From DASRAJ01 sp039920305 (lineage in GTDB: Bacteria > Bacteroidota > Bacteroidia > Chitinophagales > UBA10324): a stretch of DNA of 26,366 nt. Under the pieces are notes generated by a model, which made no database searches, had not been told where the DNA came from, and was given only the letters and a program-made list of their open reading frames with translations. A program made the translations under genes and the position numbers. The stretch is from contig JBDSEA010000017.1 of NCBI GenBank assembly GCA_039920305.1, positions 1 to 26,366 on the forward strand, written 5' to 3'. This document shows, piece after piece, positions 17,607-25,261 of the stretch. Every line of letters starts with the position of its first letter. Within the stretch, counting starts at the first letter, position 1.

Positions 17607-18689
17607 ATGAAAATCACTCCATTAACTGATGTTCATATTAATCTCGGCGCAAAGATGGCTGAGTTCGCAGGATACAATATGCCGATCTCCTATTCGGGCA
17701 TCAATGCAGAGCATCTGGCGGTGCGGGAAAGAGTGGGTGTGTTCGATGTATCACACATGGGTGAATTTGTTTTGAAAGGGTCACAAGCCCTTGACCTTGT
17801 TCAAAAAGTAACTACCAACGACGCATCAAGACTTGCCATTGGCGACGTGCAGTATTCCTGCATGACGAATGAAAGCGGTGGTATTATTGATGACTTGCTT
17901 GTGTACCATCTTCAGGAGAATTCCTATATGATTGTGGTGAACGCTTCCAATATCGAGAAGGACTGGAACTGGATATCGGAACACAACACTTTTAATGCAG
18001 AAATGAAAAATATAAGTGATCAGGCAGGGTTGCTTGCCGTTCAGGGACCACAGGCTTTACAGGTTTTACAGAAGCTTACTCTGACGGATCTTTCGCAGGT
18101 GCCCTATTACAAGTTTGCACGGGGAGTTTTTGGCGGCGTAAAAAATGTTTTGATGTCCAATACCGGTTATACCGGTGCCGGTGGCTTTGAAATTTATTTT
18201 GAAAACATAGCCGCCGCTGATTTATGGAGACAAATTTTTGATGCCGGCAAAGAATTCAATATTCAACCCATCGGTCTAGGCGCAAGAGACACCTTGCGGC
18301 TGGAGATGGGATATTGCCTTTACGGAAATGATATAGATGATTCCACATCTCCGCTTGAAGCAGGACTCGGATGGATCACTAAGTTCACAAAAGATTTTAC
18401 AGCAAGAAAAATTCTGGAAGAACAAAAAGCGAAAGGTGTAACAAGAAAATTGGTTGGTTTTGAAATGATTGATAAAGGAATTGCAAGACATGCTCATGAG
18501 ATATTTGATGCTGCCGGGAAAAAAACAGGAGTTGTTACGAGCGGAACCCAATCACCTTCATTACAAAAAGCCATCGGAATGGGATATGTTACAATAGAGA
18601 ATTCAAAAGAAGGTTCTTTAATAAGTATTGGTATTCGCGATAAAAAACTTCAGGCGAAAGTGGTCAAAATGCCTTTTTACCAAAGATGA
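17607..18689 (+). CDS. gcvT: Glycine cleavage system T protein (aminomethyltransferase)
   Basis: A 360-residue T protein of the glycine cleavage complex. It takes the aminomethyl group from lipoyl-H protein and forms 5,10-methylene-THF plus ammonia in the cytosol. Family motifs: AEFAGYNMPISYSG near the start, VFDVSHMGEF (45-54), GGIIDDLLVYH with the conserved Asp at 95-96, GYTGAGGFEIY around 190, GLGARDTLRLEMGYCLYGND, and a C-terminal barrel with TSGTQSPSL. Length is normal. gcvH and gcvP are not in the window, so the system is encoded in pieces. A perfect -7 element lies upstream. Confidence 0.96.
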   Translation: MKITPLTDVHINLGAKMAEFAGYNMPISYSGINAEHLAVRERVGVFDVSHMGEFVLKGSQALDLVQKVTTNDASRLAIGDVQYSCMTNESGGIIDDLLVYHLQENSYMIVVNASNIEKDWNWISEHNTFNAEMKNISDQAGLLAVQGPQALQVLQKLTLTDLSQVPYYKFARGVFGGVKNVLMSNTGYTGAGGFEIYFENIAAADLWRQIFDAGKEFNIQPIGLGARDTLRLEMGYCLYGNDIDDSTSPLEAGLGWITKFTKDFTARKILEEQKAKGVTRKLVGFEMIDKGIARHAHEIFDAAGKKTGVVTSGTQSPSLQKAIGMGYVTIENSKEGSLISIGIRDKKLQAKVVKMPFYQR

Positions 18690-18695
18690 TTCTAG

Positions 18696-18717
18696 AACAC
18701 TTATACATTTGAGTGTT
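18696..18717 (+). terminator. Weak hairpin after gcvT
   Basis: AACACT and AGTGTT, 6/6 complementary with a 10-nt loop, lie 6 nt past the gcvT stop. No U-tract follows, so termination is only a possibility. Confidence 0.25.
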
Positions 18718-18865
18718 TATAAAGCGGCGGCTTCCTATTTTAAGAATCCGGAAAAAACGGAAATCCTCTGAAGAAAAAAGAATTTCGGCTTAGCACATAC
18801 CTTTTACATGCCTGAAAAATTCTAAAATTCAATCATATTACATAAGGTAATTAAAATCAGCTCAC

Positions 18866-19642
18866 TTGCCAGACAAAGCCATTCTTGAAGTTTGTCTTTC
18901 ACCAGGTCTTCTTCCTCTCTATCCCATAGATGATAAGGTGGTTGTAGTAATTGATGTGTTGCGCGCTACCACCACCATGTGTGTAGCGATTGATCAGGGT
19001 GCAACGCAGGTGATTCCGGTTGAAACCATTGAAGAATGCCTGAGCTTCAAGGACAGAGAAAATTTTATTCTCGCCGGTGAGCGCAACGGAAGAAAAGTTG
19101 AAGGGTTTGATTTTGGAAATTCACCGTTTGAATTTATGAATGGGGTGGTAAAAGGAAAAACGCTTGTTCTTACCACAACGAATGGAACCCGGGCCATTAA
19201 ACTGGCCCAGCATGCTCATCAGGTTGTGATTGGCGGATTCCTGAATTTCTCTGCGCTGACAAAATGGATTGTAAGTGAGGGGAGGGATACGCTGCTCCTC
19301 TGTTCAGGCTGGCGTGATAAGTTCAACCTCGAAGACACCATTTTTGCAGGCGCCATTATTCATCACACCAAGGAACATTTCCTGGTTGATTCCGATTCTT
19401 CTTTTGCCGCTGAAAAACTGTACGTGAACTCCAGGCGTAACATCATGCACTTTGTCAAGCAATCTTCTCATTACAGGCGGCTTGCACACCTTGGTGTGGT
19501 GAATGATGTCAAATATTGTTTACGCCCTGATCTCACCGATGTGGTTCCGGTATTAAAAAATGGTGCACTGGTAAAAGCGACTATCAAGGATGATCTTGAA
19601 GGGGAATTTTTCACACTTAAGGACGGGCGCCGCTTAAAATGA
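18866..19642 (+). CDS. comB: 2-phosphosulfolactate phosphatase (ComB family)
   Basis: A 258-residue ComB-family protein. It removes phosphate from 2-phosphosulfolactate to give sulfolactate, a coenzyme M precursor in methanogens; bacterial members probably serve sulfonate metabolism. Diagnostic strings are LEVCLSPGLLPLYP, VVVIDVLRATTTM, EGFDFGNSPFEF, LTTTNGTRA and LCSGWRDKFNLEDT. The likely start is a TTG, since an in-frame stop lies 18 nt upstream and the next ATG is far inside the conserved domain; the start is uncertain. The stop overlaps the start of the next gene (ATGA), so translation is probably coupled. The family is certain; the reaction in this organism is inferred. Confidence 0.9.
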   Translation: MPDKAILEVCLSPGLLPLYPIDDKVVVVIDVLRATTTMCVAIDQGATQVIPVETIEECLSFKDRENFILAGERNGRKVEGFDFGNSPFEFMNGVVKGKTLVLTTTNGTRAIKLAQHAHQVVIGGFLNFSALTKWIVSEGRDTLLLCSGWRDKFNLEDTIFAGAIIHHTKEHFLVDSDSSFAAEKLYVNSRRNIMHFVKQSSHYRRLAHLGVVNDVKYCLRPDLTDVVPVLKNGALVKATIKDDLEGEFFTLKDGRRLK

Positions 19643-20061
19643 TCCGGGTTAGTTTAATCATAGGTATCGGTGGTTTTGCAGGCACGATCACCCGCTTCCT
19701 TTTCCATTCCCTCATTTCCAGATTTTATCCGGTTGCTTTTCCTGCCGGCACATTCAGTATCAATTTACTTGGCTGTCTGCTCATCGGAGTATTTTATGCG
19801 CTGAGTGAAAAAGAAGGTCTGCTTCCTCCTGAATGGCGAATGTTTCTTACAACGGGATTTTGCGGCGGCTTTACCACGCTCTCTGCCTTTTCTTTTGAAA
19901 GTGTTCAGCTTATGAATGCCGGTGAATACAAGCTGATGATAGTTTATTCCTTTCTGACAGTGGTATTCGGCATACTTATGACCATCAGTGAGATTTGGTT
20001 GACTAAATCAATCCATCATGTAAGGCTGACAGGGAAGTTTGTCCGCCCGGATAAAGATTGA
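19639..20061 (+). CDS. crcB: Fluoride ion channel CrcB/FluC
   Basis: A 140-residue inner-membrane protein with four membrane segments. It forms dual-topology dimers that export fluoride. Conserved strings are GGFAGTITRF (N-terminal), PAGTFSINLLGCLLIG, and TTGFCGGFTTLSAFSFE, which contains the Phe/Ser-Thr residues lining the fluoride pathway. The start codon overlaps the comB stop by four bases (ATGA). I looked for a fluoride riboswitch (GGCGAT-type leader) before comB and crcB and saw none; expression probably depends on the comB transcript. Confidence 0.93.
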   Translation: MIRVSLIIGIGGFAGTITRFLFHSLISRFYPVAFPAGTFSINLLGCLLIGVFYALSEKEGLLPPEWRMFLTTGFCGGFTTLSAFSFESVQLMNAGEYKLMIVYSFLTVVFGILMTISEIWLTKSIHHVRLTGKFVRPDKD

Positions 20062-20208
20062 GGTTTTTTTAAAACCGCTGATCAAATGATTATAGAACAG
20101 AAGCGATTGAGCAGTTAACGATTGAGAAAACAGGAGTTCATCCGGCATCCAATGGTGGTGGTAACTTTTTTCACAGGTGAGGTGTTCTGTTAATGAAAAG
20201 CATAACCA

Positions 20209-20937
20209 ATGGCATTGGATAAATGGAATAGGGCAGTTGTTCTGCACATAATTGATGAAACAGAAAATACGAAGCGATTTTTTTTCAGTGTTCCGGAACT
20301 GGAAATTTTGCAATTCAGGCCAGGACAATTTGTAACGTTCGACCTGCCAATTCATGAAAAGAAAAATAAGCGGTGGAGGAGCTATTCCATTGCTTCGGCC
20401 CCTGATGGAACAAACAAATTTGAGCTGGTGATTGTGCATGCCCCCGGCGGCACGGGCACTGCTTATTTATGGAATGAAATAAAGCCAGGGTCTGAAATAT
20501 TATTTAAAGGCCCCATAGGTGTTTTTACTTTCCCCGATGAAATTGATCGCGATCTCTGCTTCATATGCACGGGGACGGGTATCGCTCCGTTTCGCTCCAT
20601 GCTTCTTGATCTTGTTAGCCACCCGCGACCCGGTAAACACATCTACCTCATTTTCGGAACCCGGTATTTGAAGGATGTTTTATATGGTGCTGAAATGCAA
20701 TCGTTGCAATCAAAGCTTCCGGACTTTCATTTTATCAGCACCCTTTCAAGGGAAGATTCGCCCCTTTATACCGGCAGGAAAGGATATGTTCACCAAGTGT
20801 ATGAAGAATTATTCGCTGACAGGCATGAAGCCCATTTTTACCTGTGTGGCTGGCGCAACATGGTGGATGAAGCAAAAGAACGTATCCTCAGCATGGGCTA
20901 TGAGAGAAAATACATACATGAGGAATTGTATGGTTAA
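20209..20937 (+). CDS. FAD-binding ferredoxin/flavodoxin-NADP reductase-like oxidoreductase
   Basis: A 242-residue soluble flavoprotein of the ferredoxin-NADP reductase superfamily. The FAD-binding motif is RSYSIAS (57-63). GPIGVF is at 101-106, the pyridine nucleotide-binding TGTGIAPFRSM is at 121-131, IFGTRY at 148-153, and the C-terminal YLCGWRNMV motif with a final EELYG. It has no iron-sulfur or heme domain, so it must pass electrons to a separate partner. It precedes nuoA by 64 bp, but a good promoter lies in that gap, so it need not be in the nuo transcript. The 147 bp before it hold an 8/8 inverted repeat (ATCCAATG at 20147, CATTGGAT at 20213) overlapping its start, of unknown meaning. 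Partner and exact function unknown. Confidence 0.85.
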   Translation: MALDKWNRAVVLHIIDETENTKRFFFSVPELEILQFRPGQFVTFDLPIHEKKNKRWRSYSIASAPDGTNKFELVIVHAPGGTGTAYLWNEIKPGSEILFKGPIGVFTFPDEIDRDLCFICTGTGIAPFRSMLLDLVSHPRPGKHIYLIFGTRYLKDVLYGAEMQSLQSKLPDFHFISTLSREDSPLYTGRKGYVHQVYEELFADRHEAHFYLCGWRNMVDEAKERILSMGYERKYIHEELYG

Positions 20938-20949
20938 AATCAATTCTAT

Positions 20950-20980
20950 TTTGTGTGCGCATTACTTCACGCTAATTTTA
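20950..20980 (+). promoter_or_regulatory. Predicted nuo operon promoter
   Basis: TTTG at 20950-20953 is followed by exactly 19 nt and then TAATTTTA at 20973-20980, one base off the TAnnTTTG -7 element. This is the spacing of the Bacteroidota primary-sigma promoter. Transcription would start near 20987 and give a leader of about 15 nt containing AAAAGG before the nuoA ATG. Confidence 0.55.
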
Positions 20981-21001
20981 CTTTAAAGAAATTTTAAAAG
21001 G

Positions 21002-21352
21002 ATGGGCGCTGTTTCCCTGATTGTACTGATGGTTGCTGCTGTGACATTTTCCGCAGGAGGGATTCTTGTTTCAAAATTAGTTTTAAAACCAACCAGGAAT
21101 CTGCAGAAGGGACAAACATATGAATGCGGGGTTCCTACCATCGGGCAAAGCTGGATTCAATTCAATGTAGGCTACTATTTATTCGCGCTTATTTTTTTAA
21201 TCTTCGATGTTGAGTTGATTTTTCTATACCCATGGGCAGTAGTGGTAAAGCAAATTGGCTGGCCTGCGTTTTTTGAAATTGTGATATTCCTCTTCATTCT
21301 TTTTATGGGATTTCTTTATGCACATAAAAAGGGGGCCTTACAATGGGTTTGA
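21002..21352 (+). CDS. nuoA: NADH-quinone oxidoreductase subunit A
   Basis: A 116-residue membrane subunit of respiratory complex I (proton-pumping arm, near the quinone cavity) with three membrane segments. Diagnostic strings are TYECGVPTIGQSW with the loop cysteine, and the second-helix signature YLFALIFLIFDVELIFLYPWAV. AAAAGG directly precedes the ATG. It is the first gene behind the predicted promoter. A 61-bp gap separates it from nuoB. Confidence 0.96.
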   Translation: MGAVSLIVLMVAAVTFSAGGILVSKLVLKPTRNLQKGQTYECGVPTIGQSWIQFNVGYYLFALIFLIFDVELIFLYPWAVVVKQIGWPAFFEIVIFLFILFMGFLYAHKKGALQWV

Positions 21353-21413
21353 AATAGTTTAAATTCCCTGTATTAATTAATGATATAAGAGGTTTTAAAA
21401 ACATAAGCTGAAA

Positions 21414-21959
21414 GTGGAAACAGATACAGAAAAAAAAACCGCTCCCTTTCCCGGCCAGGTTGTTGAAACAGCGGGTGGCGGAATCGTCCTGAGCACCCTT
21501 GATGATGTGATCAACTGGGCACGCTCAAATTCGTTATGGCCTCTTGTATTCGGCACAAGCTGTTGTGCGATTGAGATGATGAGTACCGCTTCAGCAAAGT
21601 ATGACTGGTCGAGATTTGGTTTTGAAGTTGCACGCGCTACGCCGCGACAGGCTGATGTGATCATCATTGCAGGAACCATCGTTAATAAAATGGCACCCGT
21701 GCTTAAGCGGTTATATGATCAGATGGCTGACCCGAAATATGTGATTGCAATGGGTGCCTGCGCCACAAGCGGAGGTCCATTCTTCTATAACACCTATTCT
21801 GTGGTGAAGGGTGCTGACCATGTGATTCCGGTGGATGTTTATATTGCAGGTTGTCCTCCCAGACCGGAAGCATTGCTTCATGCAATGATCACGCTGCAGG
21901 AAAAAATTAAAAGCGGATTGACGAGAGAGCAGATAAAGCAAGAATTTCCGAAGGTTTAA
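21414..21959 (+). CDS. nuoB: NADH-quinone oxidoreductase subunit B
   Basis: A 181-residue peripheral subunit holding the terminal iron-sulfur cluster N2 next to the quinone site. All four ligands are visible: the tandem pair C50-C51 in GTSCCAIEM, C116 in MGACATSGG, and C147 in GCPPRPEALLHAM. TPRQADVIIIAGT (76-88) is typical. The start is a GTG; no in-frame ATG lies between it and nuoA. About 30 N-terminal residues before the core are poorly conserved, so the exact start is not certain. Confidence 0.96.
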   Translation: METDTEKKTAPFPGQVVETAGGGIVLSTLDDVINWARSNSLWPLVFGTSCCAIEMMSTASAKYDWSRFGFEVARATPRQADVIIIAGTIVNKMAPVLKRLYDQMADPKYVIAMGACATSGGPFFYNTYSVVKGADHVIPVDVYIAGCPPRPEALLHAMITLQEKIKSGLTREQIKQEFPKV

Positions 21960-22021
21960 TTCAACCAGGCTCAGGGTGTTTAGCCATTAAGCCCCCCAAG
22001 CCGGGATCCGAAATATTTGAG

Positions 22022-22480
22022 ATGACGAACGAAGAACTTAAAACAAAAATTACAGAACTAATTCCTGCTGCCGCATTTGAGGAGGGAGGCGAATGGCTTA
22101 ACATCAGCATTGAACCTCTGTCATGGTTGCCCGTAGCAAATCAGCTCCGCGAAGCTTCTGAACTTCATTTTGATTACCTGTTCTGCCTGACATGCATAGA
22201 CTGGAAAACACATCTAACGTTGGTTTATCATCTTACTTCTACCCAACATCGTCACACACTCGTGGTAAAATCAAAGCTTGATCGAAATAATCCTCAGATT
22301 GAAAGCGTGTCGCACCTCTGGCGCACCGCAGAATTTCATGAGCGGGAACAATTTGAGTTGTTCGGTGTAAATTTTTTAAACCATCCCGATCTGCGCTTGC
22401 TGGTATTGCCTGATGGATGGGAGGGAAAATTCCCAATGAGAAAAGATTTTGAAGATGCTGTCAACATGATCAAACTATAG
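22022..22480 (+). CDS. nuoC: NADH-quinone oxidoreductase subunit C
   Basis: A 152-residue hydrophilic subunit of the connecting module (30 kDa subunit family). The signature lies near the C-terminus: HEREQFELFGVNFLNHPDLR followed by LLVLPDGWEGKFPMRKDF. The usual Asp of EREVxDLFG is Glu here (FELFG), a conservative change. It is separate from nuoD, unlike the fused nuoCD of some Bacteroidota, with a 7-bp gap to nuoD. Confidence 0.95.
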   Translation: MTNEELKTKITELIPAAAFEEGGEWLNISIEPLSWLPVANQLREASELHFDYLFCLTCIDWKTHLTLVYHLTSTQHRHTLVVKSKLDRNNPQIESVSHLWRTAEFHEREQFELFGVNFLNHPDLRLLVLPDGWEGKFPMRKDFEDAVNMIKL

Positions 22481-22487
22481 TCGGCAG

Positions 22488-23618
22488 ATGGCTACAGCAA
22501 ATTTATTAGGCGAACCTGTAGTATCTGAGCAAGGCGATCTTGTAATTAATATAGGGCCACAGCATCCTTCTACACATGGGGTGTTGCATCTTGTTGTCAC
22601 GTTGAATGGGGAAACAATAAAGAAGGTTGAACCGCATCTCGGTTACATTCATCGCTCGATTGAAAAAATGTGCGAGTCCCTTTCATACCGTCAGTTCATT
22701 TATGTTACCAGCCGCATGGATTATCTGTCCTCTCATATTAACAATCACGGCTGTGCTTTGTGTGTTGAGAAAGGTATGCAGATTGAAATTCCACCACGTG
22801 CTCAGGTGATTCGCGTGCTCATGGATGAACTCACGCGTCTCGCTTCGCATCAACTTTGGTGGGGTGCCATGGGAATGGACATCGGAGCGCTCACTCCATT
22901 CTTTCATGCCTTCCGGGAGCGTGAAATGATCAATGATATTATGGAAGAAACATGCGGCGCGCGACTCACCATGAATTACATTGTGCCCGGCGGTGTGATG
23001 GCGGAACTGCATCCCAATTTTCAGAAACGAACGAAAAAATTCATCGCCTTCTTCAAAACAAAAATTGATGAGTATGACGAGCTGCTTACCGGCAATGTAA
23101 TTTTCATAAACCGGATGAAGGGTGTTGGTATTCTTTCAAAAGAAGATGCAATATCTTTCGGGTGCACCGGTCCCACTGCGCGTGCAAGCGGAGTGAGTTG
23201 CGATATCAGAAAATTATATCCCTATGAAGTGTACAATCAATTGCAGTTTGATGAAATAATTGATACCGGTGCTGATTGTCTTGCCCGCTATGCAATCCGC
23301 ATGAACGAAATGCGACAGTCACTTTCGATTATTGAGCAACTTATTGACAATATTCCTGAAGGAGAATTTCTTGCAAAGACTAAAGCAGTCTTGAAATTAC
23401 CAAAGGGAGAATTCTATTCACGCGTTGAAACGGCGCGGGGAGAATTCGGAGTGTACATTGTGAGTGAGGGAGGAGCAACTCCCTACAGAATAAAATTTCG
23501 TTCGCCGGGCTTTTCTAACCTGTCCGCTCTCGATCACATGGCGAGAGGAAGTAAGATTGGTGATCTCGTTGCGATGATGGGAACATTGGATTTAGTAATA
23601 CCGGACATTGATAGATAG
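22488..23618 (+). CDS. nuoD: NADH-quinone oxidoreductase subunit D
   Basis: A 376-residue 49 kDa-type subunit, structurally related to the large subunit of NiFe hydrogenase, lining the quinone cavity. Key strings are NIGPQHPSTHGVLH with the quinone-contacting His, HLGYIHRSIEKM, RMDYLSSHINNHG, RLASHQLWWGAMGMDIGALTPFF, and ETARGEFGVYIVSEGG near the end. The C-terminus (LGTLDLVIPDIDR type) is complete. The next gene in canonical nuo operons would be nuoE; here a four-helix-bundle cassette follows within a few bases instead. Confidence 0.97.
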   Translation: MATANLLGEPVVSEQGDLVINIGPQHPSTHGVLHLVVTLNGETIKKVEPHLGYIHRSIEKMCESLSYRQFIYVTSRMDYLSSHINNHGCALCVEKGMQIEIPPRAQVIRVLMDELTRLASHQLWWGAMGMDIGALTPFFHAFREREMINDIMEETCGARLTMNYIVPGGVMAELHPNFQKRTKKFIAFFKTKIDEYDELLTGNVIFINRMKGVGILSKEDAISFGCTGPTARASGVSCDIRKLYPYEVYNQLQFDEIIDTGADCLARYAIRMNEMRQSLSIIEQLIDNIPEGEFLAKTKAVLKLPKGEFYSRVETARGEFGVYIVSEGGATPYRIKFRSPGFSNLSALDHMARGSKIGDLVAMMGTLDLVIPDIDR

Positions 23619-23621
23619 CGA

Positions 23622-23652
23622 ATTTGAAGTTGGAGATTTGAAGTTTGAAATT
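23622..23652 (+). repeat. Cassette 1 left arm
   Basis: Imperfect copies of a TTTGAAGT/TTTGAAAT unit begin 4 nt after the nuoD stop. The last 18 bases, GATTTGAAGTTTGAAATT, are a perfect complement of the right arm. Outside the core, pairing continues with mismatches and a bulge. Confidence 0.75.
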
Positions 23653-23692
23653 GCGGGAAGCGAAAATTAGCTAAGCGTAAAAAACTTAGGTT

Positions 23693-24092
23693 ATGCTTAC
23701 TATAAAAAGATTCGAAGATTTAGAAGTTTGGAAGAAGGCGCGAATACTTGCTGATAATAGTTGGGAAATTATTTGCAGCGGCACATTATCAAAAGATTTT
23801 AAACCTGCGCGATCAAATGAATGGATCAAGTGGTTCCATCATGGATAATATCGCAGAGGGATTTGAGAGAAGCAGCAAACTGGAATTCATCAACTTTCTT
23901 TCGATAGCAAAAGGATCAGCGGGTGAACTTCGCTCTCAGCTTTACCGGTGCTTGGATAGAAACCATATTGTTGAGAAAAAATTCATTGACCTCTTTGATA
24001 AGACCGAAGAGATTAGTAAGATGCTTGGTGGTTTTATTGAGTATCTAAATCAATCTGAAATAAGAGGAAAAAAATTTGAGCACAGAAAATGA
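23693..24092 (+). pseudogene. Four-helix-bundle (S23/23S rRNA IVS-type) protein, frameshifted
   Basis: The reading frame starts at an ATG (MLTIKRFEDLEVWKKARIL) and runs in frame to about base 23800 (KDF, residues 34-36). It then needs a +1 shift to continue as LRDQMNGSSGSIMDNIAEGFE and on to FEHRK at 24092. With the shift corrected it is about 132 residues and aligns without gaps to the intact cassette 2 protein over residues 1-39 and beyond. Family hallmarks are FEDLEVW, LRDQ, NIAEGFER, EFINFLSIAKGS and ELRSQLYR. Uncorrected, the upstream frame stops at 23846-23848 after 51 residues. The extra base lies in GATTTTAAACCTG (about 23796-23807). It is either a decaying copy or a one-base sequence error. 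The family forms oligomers and is linked to RNA or DNA in IVSs and in diversity-generating retroelements (Avd); its molecular role is unsettled. Confidence 0.8.
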
Positions 24093-24145
24093 ACTCCCTT
24101 TTCAAACTGATAATCACTTTGCGCAACTTGAAATCTCAAACCTCA

Positions 24146-24177
24146 AATTTCAAACTTCAAATCCCAAACCCTTTTGT
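24146..24177 (-). repeat. Cassette 1 right arm
   Basis: The core 24146-24163 is the exact reverse complement of the left-arm core; CCCAAACCCTTTTG follows and overlaps the TTG start of nuoH. A second AAATCTCAAACCTC stretch precedes the core, so several pairing registers are possible. Confidence 0.75.
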
Positions 24178-25250
24178 TTAGCTTAGAAGGAATTACAAAC
24201 ACAATTCACACATGGTTGAATGGAACATTCAACTCTACGCCCGCATTGCTGATTGAGTTTATTATCATTGGAACTTGCGTAATTGGATTATTCGCAGTGC
24301 TTGGCCTGGTGCTCATCATGATGGAAAGAAAAGTTTCCGCTTACATGCAGGTGCGTCTCGGACCCAATCGCGTGGGACCGAAAGGAATGTTTCAAACGGT
24401 CGCCGACACTTTGAAACTTGTAGTGAAAGAAGGAATGACGCCTGATGGCGCAGACAAGTTTCTTTTTAACCTCGCGCCATTCATCGTGATGATCGTTTCC
24501 ATGGTCATCCTTGCCCCGCTGGCATTCGCTAAAAATTTTCAGATATGGGATTTGAATATCGGAGTATTGTTCGTGACTGCCATTTCATCAGTGAGTGTGA
24601 TTGGAATTTTAATGGCGGGATGGGCGAGCAACAATAAATACTCACTGCTGGGTGCGATGCGGAGCGGAGCACAGATCGTAAGCTATGAATTGAGCGCAGG
24701 GCTTGCAATTCTTTCCATTGTGGTTTTTACCGGCAGCTTACAAATCAGTGACATCATCCATTCACAAGCCAATGGATGGTGGATATTCAAAGGTCATATA
24801 ACTGCGATTATTTCTTTCGTGATTTTTATCATAGCAGTCACCGCAGAAACAAACCGGGCCCCTTTTGATCTGGCTGAAGCAGAATCAGAACTCACCGCCG
24901 GTTTTCACACCGAGTATTCCGGAATGAAGTTCGCCTTGTTCTTTCTTGCCGAATATGTAAACATCTTTATTGTGTGTGCCATTGGTGCCACGTTATTTTT
25001 CGGAGGCTGGATGCCGTTTCATATCGGCACATGGCAGGCATTTAATCAAATCATGGATTACATTCCTTCGAGTATATGGTTCTTTGGGAAAACTTTCTTT
25101 TTAATTTTCATTATTATGTGGTTTCGCTGGACGTTTCCGAGATTGCGCATTGATCAGTTACTCAATCTCGAATGGAAGTATCTTTTACCCATCAGCATGA
25201 TTAATCTTTTGCTGACGACATTGATTGTGATCATGGGATGGTACTTTTAG
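24174..25250 (+). CDS. nuoH: NADH-quinone oxidoreductase subunit H
   Basis: A 358-residue membrane subunit of complex I with about eight membrane segments, joining the membrane arm to the quinone module. Both family signatures are present: RLGPNRVGPKGMFQTVADTLK and NRAPFDLAEAESELTAGFH, the latter with the acidic residues at the quinone entrance. The apparent start is a TTG inside the end of the cassette 1 right arm; an in-frame TGA lies 45 nt upstream and no ATG intervenes. No Shine-Dalgarno site is seen. Translation initiation may therefore be affected by whether the cassette stem is folded or cut. The gene ends 11 bp before the cassette 2 left arm. Confidence 0.95.
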   Translation: MFSLEGITNTIHTWLNGTFNSTPALLIEFIIIGTCVIGLFAVLGLVLIMMERKVSAYMQVRLGPNRVGPKGMFQTVADTLKLVVKEGMTPDGADKFLFNLAPFIVMIVSMVILAPLAFAKNFQIWDLNIGVLFVTAISSVSVIGILMAGWASNNKYSLLGAMRSGAQIVSYELSAGLAILSIVVFTGSLQISDIIHSQANGWWIFKGHITAIISFVIFIIAVTAETNRAPFDLAEAESELTAGFHTEYSGMKFALFFLAEYVNIFIVCAIGATLFFGGWMPFHIGTWQAFNQIMDYIPSSIWFFGKTFFLIFIIMWFRWTFPRLRIDQLLNLEWKYLLPISMINLLLTTLIVIMGWYF

Positions 25251-25261
25251 GTTAGGATTTG

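Larger units (their letters stand above)
23622..24177 (+). mobile_element. Stem-enclosed four-helix-bundle cassette 1 (nuoD|nuoH junction)
   Basis: About 550 bp between nuoD and nuoH consist of a left arm rich in TTTGAAGTTTGAAA, a four-helix-bundle reading frame with one frameshift, and a right arm that is its reverse complement. The arm cores at 23635-23652 and 24146-24163 are complementary at 18 of 18 bases, and weaker pairing extends outward to the nuoD stop and the nuoH start. In RNA this would be a long stem with the reading frame in the loop. The layout matches intervening sequences of 23S rRNA, which carry this same protein family inside an RNase III-cleaved stem. Calling it mobile is an inference from its repeated, boundary-precise occurrence; no target duplication or transposase is visible. 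Confidence 0.55.

Noticed and set aside
19560..19700. Fluoride riboswitch for crcB
   Set aside because: The crcB start overlaps comB and no characteristic leader is seen there or before comB.
20008..20439. 143-residue minus-strand frame over crcB and the FNR-like gene
   Set aside because: It overlaps two well-supported plus-strand genes and shows no family features.
23796..23807. Programmed ribosomal frameshift at TTTTAAAC in cassette 1
   Set aside because: TTTAAAC resembles a -1 slippery heptamer, but the frame change needed is +1 and the heptamer is in the wrong register (0-frame codons are TTT AAA). A mutation or sequence error is simpler.
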